Source: Bacillus sp. OV166 (GTDB taxonomy: Bacteria; Bacillota; Bacilli; Bacillales; Cytobacillaceae). Taken from it: DNA of 64,000 bases. Both the position numbers and the translations under genes were made by a program. The notes beneath the pieces were generated by a model. That model was given only the letters and a program-made list of their open reading frames with translations, made no database searches and was not told the origin of the DNA. The DNA lies in NCBI RefSeq assembly GCF_900177675.1, contig NZ_FXWM01000001.1:4039001-4103000 (forward strand), written 5' to 3'. Positions 16,574 through 25,989 of this stretch are shown in pieces. How positions within the stretch are numbered: the first letter of the stretch is position 1; each line of letters begins with the position of its first letter.

Positions 16574-18058
16574 TTATTTTGGTAATAAGGATTTCCCCAT
16601 CAAATAACGGTCCACTTCATGCGCGACCTGACGGCCTTCGTTGATAGCCCAGACAATTAGGCTTTGCCCTCTTCTTGCATCTCCCGCAGCAAATACACTT
16701 TCTACGTTTGTTCTGTAATCACCGTATGCTGCTTCGATCTTTTGATTGGCAGCTTTTACACCAAATTGGCTTAAAAGCTGCTGCTCCGTTCCCTCAAATC
16801 CTATCGCAATAAACACAAATTGAGCGGGCCATATTTTTTCTGTACCTGGTATTTCTTTAAAATAGAACCGACCTTCATCGTCTCTCAATTTTTCCATTTG
16901 AATGGTGTGAAGTTCCTTTAAGTTGCCGTTTTCATCCGCCACCATTTTCTTCGTTTGGATAGAATACTGACGTGGATCTTCACCAAACTTTGCTTCTGCC
17001 TCTTTATAAGCATAATCCATTGTAAAAACATTGGGATAAGCAGGCCACAGATTTCCAGAATTACGAGTCTCAGGTAACTGAGGGTGTTTACCAAACTGAA
17101 CCACACTTCGACAGTTTTGGCGCAGGGCTGTTGCCACGCAGTCCGCTCCTGTGTCGCCACCCCCAATGACGATGACGTCTTTGCCTTCCGTATTGATGAA
17201 CTGACCATCTTCAAAATTCGTATCCAAATAACTCTTTGTCGCTTTAGATAGGTATTCCATTGCGAAATGAATCCCTATTGCCTCGCGACCTTCAATCACT
17301 AGTTCACGCTGTTTTTGCGCGCCTGTACATAGAATCACGGCATGGAATTGTGCTTGCAGGTCTTCAGCTGAAATATCTTTTCCAACCTCTGTATTGGTAA
17401 CAAACTTGATACCTTCTTGGGTCATTAAGCTGATTCGACGCTCCACCACTTCTTTATCAAGCTTCATATTTGGAATCCCATACATGAGTAATCCACCAGC
17501 ACGGTCAGAACGTTCAAAAACCGTTACCGAGTGACCTGCTTGGTTTAGTTGATCTGCACTGGCCAATCCTGCAGGGCCGGAACCGATAATCGCTACTTTC
17601 TTCCCGGTCCGTGAAACTAGAATACGAGGCGTGATCCAGCCATTTTCAAAACCTTTATCGATAATTGCCTGCTCAATATTTTTAATCGTTACCGCTGGAT
17701 CAGTAATAGCCAGCGTACATGAACCTTCACACGGAGCTGGACAAACTCGCCCTGTGAACTCAGGGAAATTATTCGTTTTTAGCAAACGATCGAGTGCTTC
17801 TTTCCAACGGCCGCGATAAACCAAATCATTCCACTCTGGAATAAGATTATGAATCGGACAGCCTGATGTTGCTCCTTGAATTTCCATACCTATATGGCAG
17901 AAAGGAGTGGCGCAATCCATGCACCGTGCTCCTTGTCTGCTTAAGGCTTGATCCGAGAAAGGAGCTGAATACTCTTTCCAGTCGCCTAAACGCTTAAGGG
18001 GATTTCGTTCTTTTCCTTTTTCTCGATCGTATTCCATAAATCCTGTTGCTTTTCCCAT
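16574..18058 (-). CDS. gltB: Glutamate synthase small subunit
   Basis: The 494-residue FAD/NADPH subunit that feeds electrons to the large subunit to make two glutamates from glutamine and 2-oxoglutarate. N-terminal cysteines CMDCATPFC and GCPIH bind iron-sulfur clusters. The FAD fold GSGPAGLASADQLNQAG begins near residue 158 and the NADPH fold IGGGDTGADCVATALRQ near 297; the C-terminal GDARRGQSLIVWAINEGRQ closes the FAD site. In Bacillus this subunit is called GltB (GltD in enterics). Only 16 nt separate it from the large subunit gene. Confidence 0.95.
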   Translation of the reverse strand: MGKATGFMEYDREKGKERNPLKRLGDWKEYSAPFSDQALSRQGARCMDCATPFCHIGMEIQGATSGCPIHNLIPEWNDLVYRGRWKEALDRLLKTNNFPEFTGRVCPAPCEGSCTLAITDPAVTIKNIEQAIIDKGFENGWITPRILVSRTGKKVAIIGSGPAGLASADQLNQAGHSVTVFERSDRAGGLLMYGIPNMKLDKEVVERRISLMTQEGIKFVTNTEVGKDISAEDLQAQFHAVILCTGAQKQRELVIEGREAIGIHFAMEYLSKATKSYLDTNFEDGQFINTEGKDVIVIGGGDTGADCVATALRQNCRSVVQFGKHPQLPETRNSGNLWPAYPNVFTMDYAYKEAEAKFGEDPRQYSIQTKKMVADENGNLKELHTIQMEKLRDDEGRFYFKEIPGTEKIWPAQFVFIAIGFEGTEQQLLSQFGVKAANQKIEAAYGDYRTNVESVFAAGDARRGQSLIVWAINEGRQVAHEVDRYLMGKSLLPK

Positions 18059-18074
18059 CTTCCTCTCCCCTTTC

Positions 18075-21000
18075 TTAGCGTAGTACAGCTTCTGGCTGTT
18101 TAGGTGTATTTTTCTGTTTGGAAGAATTGGCTAAAAACGCACTCATAATCGCTTCATCTTCAGTTAGACCTTTTTCCTTTTGCTTCTGGATTTGGTCCAA
18201 CATGCGTTTATAGTCCTTTGGAATGACCATGTTAAATTTTCTCACATGATTTTCCCAGTTTTCTAGAACACAGCCTGCTTTCACACTGTTCGTATAATAG
18301 AAATGATTTTGAATCATTTGCTTAAGTTCATTCGCATCGTTTTTCGTTAAAGTTTCAATCTCAATCATCTCTTGGTTACATAACTTCTTAAAGGCATCTT
18401 GATCGTCTGCTAATACATACGCAATTCCGCCAGACATCCCTGCCGCAAAGTTTTTGCCAACATCACCTAAAATAACAACGCGTCCGCCCGTCATATATTC
18501 GCAGCCATGGTCACCAATTCCTTCGACCACAACGTTCACACCACTATTACGGACCGCAAAACGTTCACCGGCACGTCCATTAATATACGCTTCGCCGCTT
18601 GTCGCACCATATAAAGCAACATTCCCAGCGATTACATTTTCTCCTGCCGATAGTTTAGAAGATTCGTCTGTTTTCACAATCAACTTACCGCCAGATAAGC
18701 CTTTTCCAAGGAAATCGTTTACGTCACCCGAAATCTCTAATGTCACGCCTCTCGGAACAAAGGCACCGAAGCTTTGACCTGCAGATCCAGTAAATCTTAG
18801 AGTAATCGTATTTTCAGGAAGCCCCTCTTCACCGTAACGCTTCGATACTTCACTTCCGACGATTGTTCCAACGACACGATTAACATTCGTAATAGGGAAG
18901 CTCGCATCCACTGGAATTCGATCTTTTAATGCTTGTTGAACCGCCGGCAAGATTTTTTGAATATCAAGTGAATCATCAATTTTATGATTTTGTGGAGTCT
19001 TGAACGTACGAACTCCTTCAGGTTGATGCAGCAATGGAGTTAAATCTAGATCCTTTGCTTTCCAGTGTGCTTTTGCACGGTCACTCATTTTCAGAACATC
19101 TGTACGTCCTACCATTTCGTCAACGGTTCTAAAGCCAAGCTCGGCCATTAGTTCACGTACTTCTTGGGCAACAAAACGCATATAGTTAACGATGTAATCA
19201 GCTTCTCCTGTGAACTTTTTACGAAGCTCCGGATTTTGTGTAGCAATTCCAACCGGGCAAGTATCTAAGTGACATACGCGCATCATCACACATCCGAGCA
19301 CAACGAGCGGTGCAGTCGCAAAACCAAACTCTTCTGCCCCAAACAAGGCAGCCATTACGACATCTTTTCCCGTCATTAATTTACCGTCTGTCTCAAGGAC
19401 AACACGTTCACGCAAGCCATTAAGCATTAATGTTTGGTGTGCTTCGGCAAGTCCAAGCTCCCATGGTAATCCCGTATGTTGGATACTGGTTTTTGGTGAT
19501 GCTCCTGTTCCGCCGTCATAACCACTGATTACAATAACATCAGCTGCACCTTTCGCAACACCTGCCGCAATCGTTCCTACTCCGCCCTTGGATACGAGCT
19601 TAACGCTGATTCGGGCATCCCGATTGGCATTTTTTAAATCATGAATCAATTGTGCCAAGTCTTCAATCGAGTAGATATCATGGTGCGGCGGCGGCGAAAT
19701 CAGCCCGACTCCTGGTGTAGAACCACGAACATCGGCCACCCATGGGTAAACTTTGTTCCCAGGCAGCTGTCCGCCTTCACCTGGCTTTGCCCCTTGTGCC
19801 ATTTTAATTTGAAGCTCATCAGCATTGACAAGATAATGACTCTTTACTCCGAATCGGCCTGAAGCAATTTGCTTCACAGCACTTCGGCGGTTATCGCCAT
19901 TTCCATCCAAGATAAAGCGGCTTGAATCTTCCCCGCCTTCACCCGAGTTGCTTTTTCCTCCTAAGCGATTCATCGCAATCGCCAATGTTTCATGGGCTTC
20001 CTTACTAATGGATCCAAATGACATGGCTCCTGTTTTAAAACGACGAACAATGGAATCAACTGTTTCTACTTCCTCGATTGGTAAAGACGTTCTTGATTCA
20101 TCAAATAAGAACAAATTCCGTAAGAATCCAATTCTTTCTTCATTTGCTAGCTTGGAATACTTTTTATATAATTCGTAATCGCCTTTACGGCAAGCCCATT
20201 GCAGGGTATGAATGGTTCCAGGGTTAAACGCGTGATGTTCCCCTGTTTTTCTCCACTGGAAGTTACTTCCTGAATCTAATGTATGATCATAAGAATCCGC
20301 AAATGCAGCAGTATGGAGCATCTTCGCTTCTTCGGCAATTGTATCTAAACTGATTCCGCCAAGCTGAGAAACTGTTCCAGTAAAGTAACGTTCAATGACA
20401 TCTCCGCTAATTCCAACTGCTTCAAAAATTTGCGCACCACGATAGCTTTGGACGGTTGAAATTCCCATTTTCGACATGACTTTTACAACGCCCTCAGTCA
20501 TTCCTTTTACATACTTGCTTACTGCTTCCTCATATGTGAACGGTAAGCTTCCATCTAAGATAGCCTGCTTATATGTTGCGAAGGCAAGATACGGATTGAT
20601 GGCATCAACACCATAGCCAATTAAAGCGGCCAAATGATGAACTTCACGTACTTCCCCTGATTCAATAATGATGCTTGCTTTCGTTCTGCTGCCTTCACGA
20701 ATCAGATGCTGATGAAGGGCGCTTGCAGCCAATAAGGAAGGAATCGCTGCTTCCTTTTGATTCATGTTACGATCAGATAAGATTAATAGACTTACACCTT
20801 CAGAGATGGCATCATCCGCCTCTCGGCAAATCCTATCAAGACTGCCTTCGATATTTTCAGTGAACAGGATGTCAATTACCTTACTCTTAAAATCAACTAA
20901 ATCCAATGATTTTAGCTGTTCCAGTTGACTATTGGTTATTACCGGTGTATCCAGCTGAATTCGGCGGCAGTTTAATTCTGAAGGATTCAATATATTTCCT

Positions 21001-22625
21001 TCCGCCCCTAATAATGTCATCGTCGATGTGACAATCTCTTCACGAAGTGAATCAATTGGCGGATTGGTTACTTGGGCAAATAGTTGCTTGAAGTAGTTAA
21101 ACAAGGATTGAGCACGGTCAGATAAAACCGCTAATGGCATATCATTTCCCATTGCTCCAATTGGATCTTTCCCTTCGCTCACAACAGGAACTAGATATTT
21201 TGAAATATCTTCGTATGTGTATCCAAATGATTTCTGGCGAACTAGTAAATCCGATAGAACCTCTTCTCCGTTTTGTCCATCGTCATTTAATCGAACCAAT
21301 TGCTCATCTAACCATTGTTGATAAGGAAGAGCTTCAGCCATTTCGGATTTTACTTCTTCATCCGAAATAATTCGGCCTTCTTCTAAATCAATCAAAAGCA
21401 TTTTGCCTGGGCTTAAACGTTCTTTATATATTACTTTCTCGGGTTCGACATCGATGACGCCAACCTCTGATGAAAAAATAATATAATCATCATCAGTAAC
21501 GTAATATCGAGCCGGACGAAGGCCGTTCCGATCTAATATTGCCCCTATTTGTTTGCCGTCCGTAAAGGAAATAGCCGTTGGACCATCCCAAGGTTCCATC
21601 AGACAGCTATGATATTCGTAAAAAGCTCTCTTTTCCTTTGTCATATGCGGATTTTCTGACCATGGTTCTGGTATCAGCATCATCGCAGCATGAGCAGGTT
21701 TCCGGCCAGCTAACACCAAGAATTCAAGTGCGTTATCTAAAATCGAAGAGTCACTTCCATCAGTATCTAAGATTGGGAGCACCTTTTGCAGGTCCTCACC
21801 AAATGCTTCCGACACAAATTGCTTTTCACGCGCCTTCATCCAATGGACATTACCGCGAAGTGTATTAATTTCCCCATTATGGATCAGGTACCGGTTTGGA
21901 TGAGCTCTTTCCCAGCTAGGGAACGTATTTGTACTAAAGCGGGAGTGCACTAAAGCAAAAGCCGATACAAAACTCTCATCCTGTAAATCAAGGTAAAACC
22001 TGTCTACCTGTTCCGGTGTTAATAACCCTTTGTATACAATGGTTCTGCTTGAGAGGCTGGCAAAATAAAAACGTAAATCCGATGCCATTGCCCATTGTTC
22101 TGATTGTTTTCTAATGATGTATAATTTACTCTCAAAAGATAATTCATCCAACAGTCCCTCGTTTGCTCCGATAAATACTTGGCGGATGAACGGGCGGCTT
22201 TGCTTGGCTGTTTCACCAATAGTTTCAGCATTAACAGGCACTGTCCTCCAGCCGAGAACCGTCTGTCCTTCTTGTTCAATCATTTTATTAATATAAGATT
22301 CTATATTTTCTCTTTCTGAATCATTATTTGAGAAAAAAAGCATCCCTACCCCGTAGCGACCTTTTTCAGGTAATTGGACGTTTTGGAGGGCTTTTCGGAA
22401 AAAGCTATCTGGAATCTGAACCATGAGCCCGGCGCCATCTCCTGTAAATGGATCACTTCCCTGTCCCCCGCGGTGGTCTAGCTTACAAAGCATGCTTAGT
22501 CCTTTTTTTACAATCTCATGAGTTGCATACCCTTTAATGTGGGCATATAATCCAATTCCGCATGCATCATGTTCATATTCTGGGCGGTAGAGACCTTGTG
22601 CTTTTGGTAGTTGGTGATATGTCAT
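18075..22625 (-). CDS. gltA: Glutamate synthase large subunit
   Basis: A 1516-residue ferredoxin/NADPH-type glutamate synthase large chain. The N-terminal glutaminase has its catalytic Cys22 in HDACGIGL after a short propeptide. The central domain follows, then the FMN barrel (MSFGSISKEAHETLAIAMNR; GGTGASPKTS) with the [3Fe-4S] cysteines in CHLDTCPVG, and the C-terminal beta-helix domain with GGRVVILGDVGKNFAAGMSGG. Called GltA in Bacillus (GltB in enterics). First gene of the operon, behind a promoter flanked by a GltC-type dyad. The sequence is complete. Confidence 0.96.
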   Translation of the reverse strand: MTYHQLPKAQGLYRPEYEHDACGIGLYAHIKGYATHEIVKKGLSMLCKLDHRGGQGSDPFTGDGAGLMVQIPDSFFRKALQNVQLPEKGRYGVGMLFFSNNDSERENIESYINKMIEQEGQTVLGWRTVPVNAETIGETAKQSRPFIRQVFIGANEGLLDELSFESKLYIIRKQSEQWAMASDLRFYFASLSSRTIVYKGLLTPEQVDRFYLDLQDESFVSAFALVHSRFSTNTFPSWERAHPNRYLIHNGEINTLRGNVHWMKAREKQFVSEAFGEDLQKVLPILDTDGSDSSILDNALEFLVLAGRKPAHAAMMLIPEPWSENPHMTKEKRAFYEYHSCLMEPWDGPTAISFTDGKQIGAILDRNGLRPARYYVTDDDYIIFSSEVGVIDVEPEKVIYKERLSPGKMLLIDLEEGRIISDEEVKSEMAEALPYQQWLDEQLVRLNDDGQNGEEVLSDLLVRQKSFGYTYEDISKYLVPVVSEGKDPIGAMGNDMPLAVLSDRAQSLFNYFKQLFAQVTNPPIDSLREEIVTSTMTLLGAEGNILNPSELNCRRIQLDTPVITNSQLEQLKSLDLVDFKSKVIDILFTENIEGSLDRICREADDAISEGVSLLILSDRNMNQKEAAIPSLLAASALHQHLIREGSRTKASIIIESGEVREVHHLAALIGYGVDAINPYLAFATYKQAILDGSLPFTYEEAVSKYVKGMTEGVVKVMSKMGISTVQSYRGAQIFEAVGISGDVIERYFTGTVSQLGGISLDTIAEEAKMLHTAAFADSYDHTLDSGSNFQWRKTGEHHAFNPGTIHTLQWACRKGDYELYKKYSKLANEERIGFLRNLFLFDESRTSLPIEEVETVDSIVRRFKTGAMSFGSISKEAHETLAIAMNRLGGKSNSGEGGEDSSRFILDGNGDNRRSAVKQIASGRFGVKSHYLVNADELQIKMAQGAKPGEGGQLPGNKVYPWVADVRGSTPGVGLISPPPHHDIYSIEDLAQLIHDLKNANRDARISVKLVSKGGVGTIAAGVAKGAADVIVISGYDGGTGASPKTSIQHTGLPWELGLAEAHQTLMLNGLRERVVLETDGKLMTGKDVVMAALFGAEEFGFATAPLVVLGCVMMRVCHLDTCPVGIATQNPELRKKFTGEADYIVNYMRFVAQEVRELMAELGFRTVDEMVGRTDVLKMSDRAKAHWKAKDLDLTPLLHQPEGVRTFKTPQNHKIDDSLDIQKILPAVQQALKDRIPVDASFPITNVNRVVGTIVGSEVSKRYGEEGLPENTITLRFTGSAGQSFGAFVPRGVTLEISGDVNDFLGKGLSGGKLIVKTDESSKLSAGENVIAGNVALYGATSGEAYINGRAGERFAVRNSGVNVVVEGIGDHGCEYMTGGRVVILGDVGKNFAAGMSGGIAYVLADDQDAFKKLCNQEMIEIETLTKNDANELKQMIQNHFYYTNSVKAGCVLENWENHVRKFNMVIPKDYKRMLDQIQKQKEKGLTEDEAIMSAFLANSSKQKNTPKQPEAVLR

Positions 22626-22671
22626 TATTATCTCCCCCGTTCTTAATTTTCCGATAAATCAGTATGAAGTA

Positions 22672-22708
22672 ATTTTATGTTTAAACATACATATAAACAA
22701 TATATAAT
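22672..22708. promoter_or_regulatory. Overlapping divergent gltA and gltC promoters
   Basis: For gltA on the minus strand TTGTTT (22695-22700) and TAAAAT (22672-22677) are 17 nt apart. For gltC on the plus strand TTTAAA (22680-22685) and TATAAT (22703-22708) are 17 nt apart. The two overlap, and the perfect 14-bp palindrome TATGTTTAAACATA (22676-22689) lies inside both. Confidence 0.55.
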
Positions 22709-22710
22709 TA

Positions 22711-22725
22711 AGATTAAATCAATCT
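22711..22725. promoter_or_regulatory. Candidate GltC binding dyad
   Basis: AGATT-AAATC-AATCT is a perfect dyad of the kind bound by LysR proteins. It is centred about 53 nt upstream of the predicted gltA start and falls on the predicted gltC start, which would allow gltA activation and gltC autorepression, as known for GltC. Confidence 0.5.
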
Positions 22726-22753
22726 GATATTAATATGAATGGAGGGAATTAGC

Positions 22754-23656
22754 GTGGAATTGCGTCAATTAAGGTATTTTATGGAGGTTGCTGAACGCGA
22801 ACATGTAACAGAAGCGGCTGAAAATCTAAATGTAGCTCAATCCGCGGTAAGTTTTCAGATTGCCAAGCTTGAAGATGAACTCGGTGTTCGTCTATTTGAA
22901 CGAACCGGAAGGAACATTAAGTTAACCCAGATTGGAATGATCTTTTTAACTCATATAAAAAAGGCGGTAAAATTTATTGATGAGGCAAAAGAAAAGATTG
23001 ATGAGTATTTAGATCCTCAATCCGGCACCATTAAAATTGGTTATCCAACAAGTTTAGCAAGCTATTGGCTTCCAACCGTGATCTCTGCTTTTAGAACAAA
23101 GCAGCCAAACGTTGTTTTCCATTTGCGTCAAGGTTCCTATCTATACTTAATTGATGCCGTTAAAAATGGAGAAATTGATCTCGCGTTTATTGGTCCTGTC
23201 CCAACAAAGGATCCTGATATTGAATCAAAAATTTTATTTACAGAAAACATTTCTGCTTTGCTTCCTGCAAACCATTCACTTGCCGACCGAAAGAGATTAG
23301 ATCTAGGTGAGTTACGAAACGATTCCTTCGTTTCATTCCCAAAAGGGTATATTCTCCAGAAAATTGCTGTTGAGGCATGCAAAGAAGCAGGATTTGTACC
23401 AAATATCACCTCAGAGGGAGAGGATTTAGATGCATTAAAGGGACTGGTTTCAGCAGGCATCGGGGTATGCCTCTTACCAGAAAGCACCGTTCACGACTCC
23501 ATTCCACGGTTTACAGTAAAAATACCGATTGATTCCCCTCAAGTGAAAAGAACAGTCGGCCTTATCACACCAAAATACAGGGACCTAGCACCATCCGAAA
23601 ATCTCTTTTACCAATTTGCGATTGATTTTTTCCGCGTATTAGAGCAGTTCCAATAG
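22754..23656 (+). CDS. gltC: LysR family activator of glutamate synthase, GltC
   Basis: A 300-residue LysR regulator. The N-terminal HTH (VELRQLRYFMEVAEREHVTEAAENLNVAQSAVS, residues 1-33 and on) is near identical in pattern to B. subtilis GltC, and the effector domain keeps GTIKIGYPTSLAS, EGEDLDALKGLVSAGIGVCLLPEST and the C-terminal PQVKRTVGLITPK. GltC activates gltAB when 2-oxoglutarate is high and is inhibited by glutamate. The start is GTG at 22754, 7 nt after GGAGGG; a longer in-frame ATG lies upstream of that site and is rejected. It is divergent from gltA across 128 nt. Confidence 0.93.
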   Translation: MELRQLRYFMEVAEREHVTEAAENLNVAQSAVSFQIAKLEDELGVRLFERTGRNIKLTQIGMIFLTHIKKAVKFIDEAKEKIDEYLDPQSGTIKIGYPTSLASYWLPTVISAFRTKQPNVVFHLRQGSYLYLIDAVKNGEIDLAFIGPVPTKDPDIESKILFTENISALLPANHSLADRKRLDLGELRNDSFVSFPKGYILQKIAVEACKEAGFVPNITSEGEDLDALKGLVSAGIGVCLLPESTVHDSIPRFTVKIPIDSPQVKRTVGLITPKYRDLAPSENLFYQFAIDFFRVLEQFQ

Positions 23657-23783
23657 ATGGGATTATCGGTGTGGTGTCACGATGTGGTGGGTGTCAGGCA
23701 CCATTAAAAGACACTTTAGCTCATTTGTCCATATGGGACGGACATTATAGCCATTTCCTTTTTTCTGTGGTCACAGGAACTAA

Positions 23784-24061
23784 AGATTTATCGTTCATAA
23801 ACGGTATGAAAGACAAATGTAGCTGCAGGAATAAGAGATTTGTCCTTCATAAGCGGTATGAAGGACAAAAGCCGCTTCAGGAACAAGAGATTTGTCCTTC
23901 ATAAGCGGTATGAAGGACAAAAACCGCTTCAGGAACAAGTGATTTGTCCTTCATAAGCGGCATGAAAGACAAAAGCCGCTTCAGGAACAAGTGATTTGTC
24001 CTTCATAAGCGGTATGAAAGACAAAAGCCGCTTCAGGAACAAGAGATTTATCCTTCATAAG
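23784..24061. repeat. 52-bp tandem repeat array, 5 full units plus a partial
   Basis: Units begin at 23784, 23836, 23888, 23940, 23992 and (18 nt only) 24044, an exact 52-bp period. Each contains TTTGTCCTTCATA, a 5-nt loop (AGCGG) and TATGAAGGACAAA, a near-perfect 13-bp stem; AAGCGG and CCGCTT in the same unit allow a competing stem. The first unit is most diverged. The array fills the space between the convergent gltC and purD genes. The period is not a multiple of three, and no protein is kept through it. Confidence 0.92.
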
Positions 24062-24087
24062 GGTCGCTTATGACACGTTATTAATAG

Positions 24088-25350
24088 TCAACGAACTCCT
24101 TTAGATCCTATATCGGTTCGGTAATGTGCACCTATAAAAGAAACCTTTTCTACGGATATGTAAGCCACCTCTCTGGCTTCCTTCAAATGGTCGCCAATGG
24201 CAGTGATTCCCAGTACACGGCCTCCATTTGTAAGCATTTCGCCATCCTTTAAAGTGGTACCGGCATGGAATACAATAGCCGGATCAGTTACATGATCCAA
24301 TCCTTTTATTACCTGGCCCTTTTCGTATGGTCCCGGATAACCAGCAGAAGACATAACCACGCAAACAGCAGACTTGTCTTTCCATTTCACCTCTACCTTT
24401 TCTAATTCTCCGGTGAGACTTGCCAGCAAGATATCCAGTAAATCTGTTTCTAGCAGTGGAAGAACTACCTGTGTTTCCGGATCGCCAAAGCGTGCATTGT
24501 ATTCAATGACCTTTGGACCTGATTTTGTCAGCATTAAACCGGTATATAGAATCCCCTCAAAAGGACAGCCTTCCGCTGCCATCGCTTTTGCCGTTGGTTC
24601 GACTATTTCATGAATAATCCGCTCAACCATTGATGAATCAATATGTGGTAACGGTGCATAAGTTCCCATTCCTCCGGTGTTTGGTCCCTGGTCACCATCA
24701 TTAACCGGCTTATGGTCCTGTGCCGGAACCATTGCCTTTACAATAGTCCTATTCACAAAAGCGAGCTGGGTCAATTCTTCTCCTTCTAAAAATTCCTCAA
24801 CAACCACCTTCGCCCCCGCCAAGCCAAAGGAAACTTCTTTCATCATACTTTGAAGTGCATCTTCCGCTTCTTCCAGTGTTTTTGCCACAACCACACCTTT
24901 TCCTGCAGCTAAGCCATCCGCTTTGATCACAATTGGTGCCCCTTCGCTGCGAACATAAGCTAGTGCGTCCTCATAGTTTGTAAACGCAGCATATTTAGCT
25001 GTCGGAATCCCATAATTGATCATTAATTCTTTAGCGAATGCCTTACTTCCCTCTATCATTGCCGCTTCCTTTGAAGGGCCATAAACCGCTAATCCCTGCT
25101 CTTTAAAATAATTAACAATACCCAATGAGAGAGGCTCTTCTGGTCCTACAAAGGTAAGATCGATTTGTTCCATTTTAGCAAAAGCGGCTAATTTCTCTAT
25201 ATCTGAAACCGTTATTGAAACACATGTTGCTAACTCTGCAATCCCAGGATTGCCCGGAGCACAATAAATTTGAGTAACTTTAGGACTTTGAGACAGTTTC
25301 CAAACAATCGCATGCTCACGGCCTCCTCCCCCTATGACTAACACCTTCAT
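24088..25350 (-). CDS. purD: Phosphoribosylamine-glycine ligase
   Basis: A 420-residue ATP-grasp enzyme joining glycine to phosphoribosylamine, the second step of purine synthesis. The N-terminal nucleotide fold VLVIGGGGREHAIVWKL, the ATP-grasp lid (APIVIKADGLAAGKGVVVA near residue 135), GDQGPNTGGMGTYAP and the catalytic EYNARFGDPETQ (about 283) are all seen. It is the last gene of the pur operon. A 58-nt gap separates it from purN, where most Bacillus operons carry purH; no purH remnant is visible there. Confidence 0.95.
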   Translation of the reverse strand: MKVLVIGGGGREHAIVWKLSQSPKVTQIYCAPGNPGIAELATCVSITVSDIEKLAAFAKMEQIDLTFVGPEEPLSLGIVNYFKEQGLAVYGPSKEAAMIEGSKAFAKELMINYGIPTAKYAAFTNYEDALAYVRSEGAPIVIKADGLAAGKGVVVAKTLEEAEDALQSMMKEVSFGLAGAKVVVEEFLEGEELTQLAFVNRTIVKAMVPAQDHKPVNDGDQGPNTGGMGTYAPLPHIDSSMVERIIHEIVEPTAKAMAAEGCPFEGILYTGLMLTKSGPKVIEYNARFGDPETQVVLPLLETDLLDILLASLTGELEKVEVKWKDKSAVCVVMSSAGYPGPYEKGQVIKGLDHVTDPAIVFHAGTTLKDGEMLTNGGRVLGITAIGDHLKEAREVAYISVEKVSFIGAHYRTDIGSKGVR

Positions 25351-25408
25351 TTCGTTTTACCTCCAGGTCTTTCTTTTCCTTCAATAAATCCAATGCATCT
25401 AGCCTTTC

Positions 25409-25987
25409 TCATCTCGCTGCCTCCCTATTCGCCAGTCTTTGGATCACTTCTGGTAATAATCTATGCTCCTGCTCTTGAATTTTTTCAATTAAGGTTTCTC
25501 TTGTCTCGTCCGATTCGATTGTGACTGCCTGTTGGGCAATTATGGGTCCTGTATCCATTCCTTCGTCGACATAATGGACCGTGACCCCAGTCACCTTTAC
25601 CCCATAATCGAGCGCTTGACCAATGGCATCTTTTCCTGCGAATGCTGGTAATAAAGACGGGTGGACATTGATGATTTTCCGATCATAAACCCGGAGTAAT
25701 ACATTCCCCAGCAGTCTCATATATCCAGCCAATACGATAAAATCAACCTTCCTTTGTGTTAACTCGTCAAGGATCTCTAATTCATAAGCTTTTTTGTTTG
25801 GATAGTCCTTAGCAAAAAAAGTAAACACCGGGATCCGTTCATCCCTTGCTTTCTGTACTGCAAGGGCTTCAGGACAGTCACTGACCAGTAAAACCACTTC
25901 AACGTTAATGATTTTTTTCGAATGAATGGATTCTAGAATCGCTGAAAAATTAGAACCCGTACCAGAAGCAAAAACTGCAATCTTCAT
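25409..25987 (-). CDS. purN: Phosphoribosylglycinamide formyltransferase
   Basis: A 192-residue folate-dependent GAR transformylase that uses 10-formyl-THF for the third step of purine synthesis. It begins MKIAVFASGTGSNFSAI with the phosphate-binding loop. The formyl-transfer site IINVHPSLLPAFAGKDA carries the His (about residue 107), and HYVDEGMDTGPIIAQ carries the Asp. Two nucleotides separate it from purM. Its C-terminal region is homologous to that of PurU encoded at 43271-44140. Confidence 0.95.
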   Translation of the reverse strand: MKIAVFASGTGSNFSAILESIHSKKIINVEVVLLVSDCPEALAVQKARDERIPVFTFFAKDYPNKKAYELEILDELTQRKVDFIVLAGYMRLLGNVLLRVYDRKIINVHPSLLPAFAGKDAIGQALDYGVKVTGVTVHYVDEGMDTGPIIAQQAVTIESDETRETLIEKIQEQEHRLLPEVIQRLANREAAR

Positions 25988-25989
25988 AC

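Noticed and set aside
23671..23904. 77-residue plus-strand ORF
   Set aside because: It runs through the tandem repeat, whose period is not a multiple of three, and has no ribosome binding site.
23784..24061. CRISPR array
   Set aside because: The units are continuous 52-bp tandem copies with no unique spacers, and there are no cas genes.
25351..25408. purH remnant between purN and purD
   Set aside because: The 58-nt gap contains only the purD ribosome binding region and no purH-like codons.
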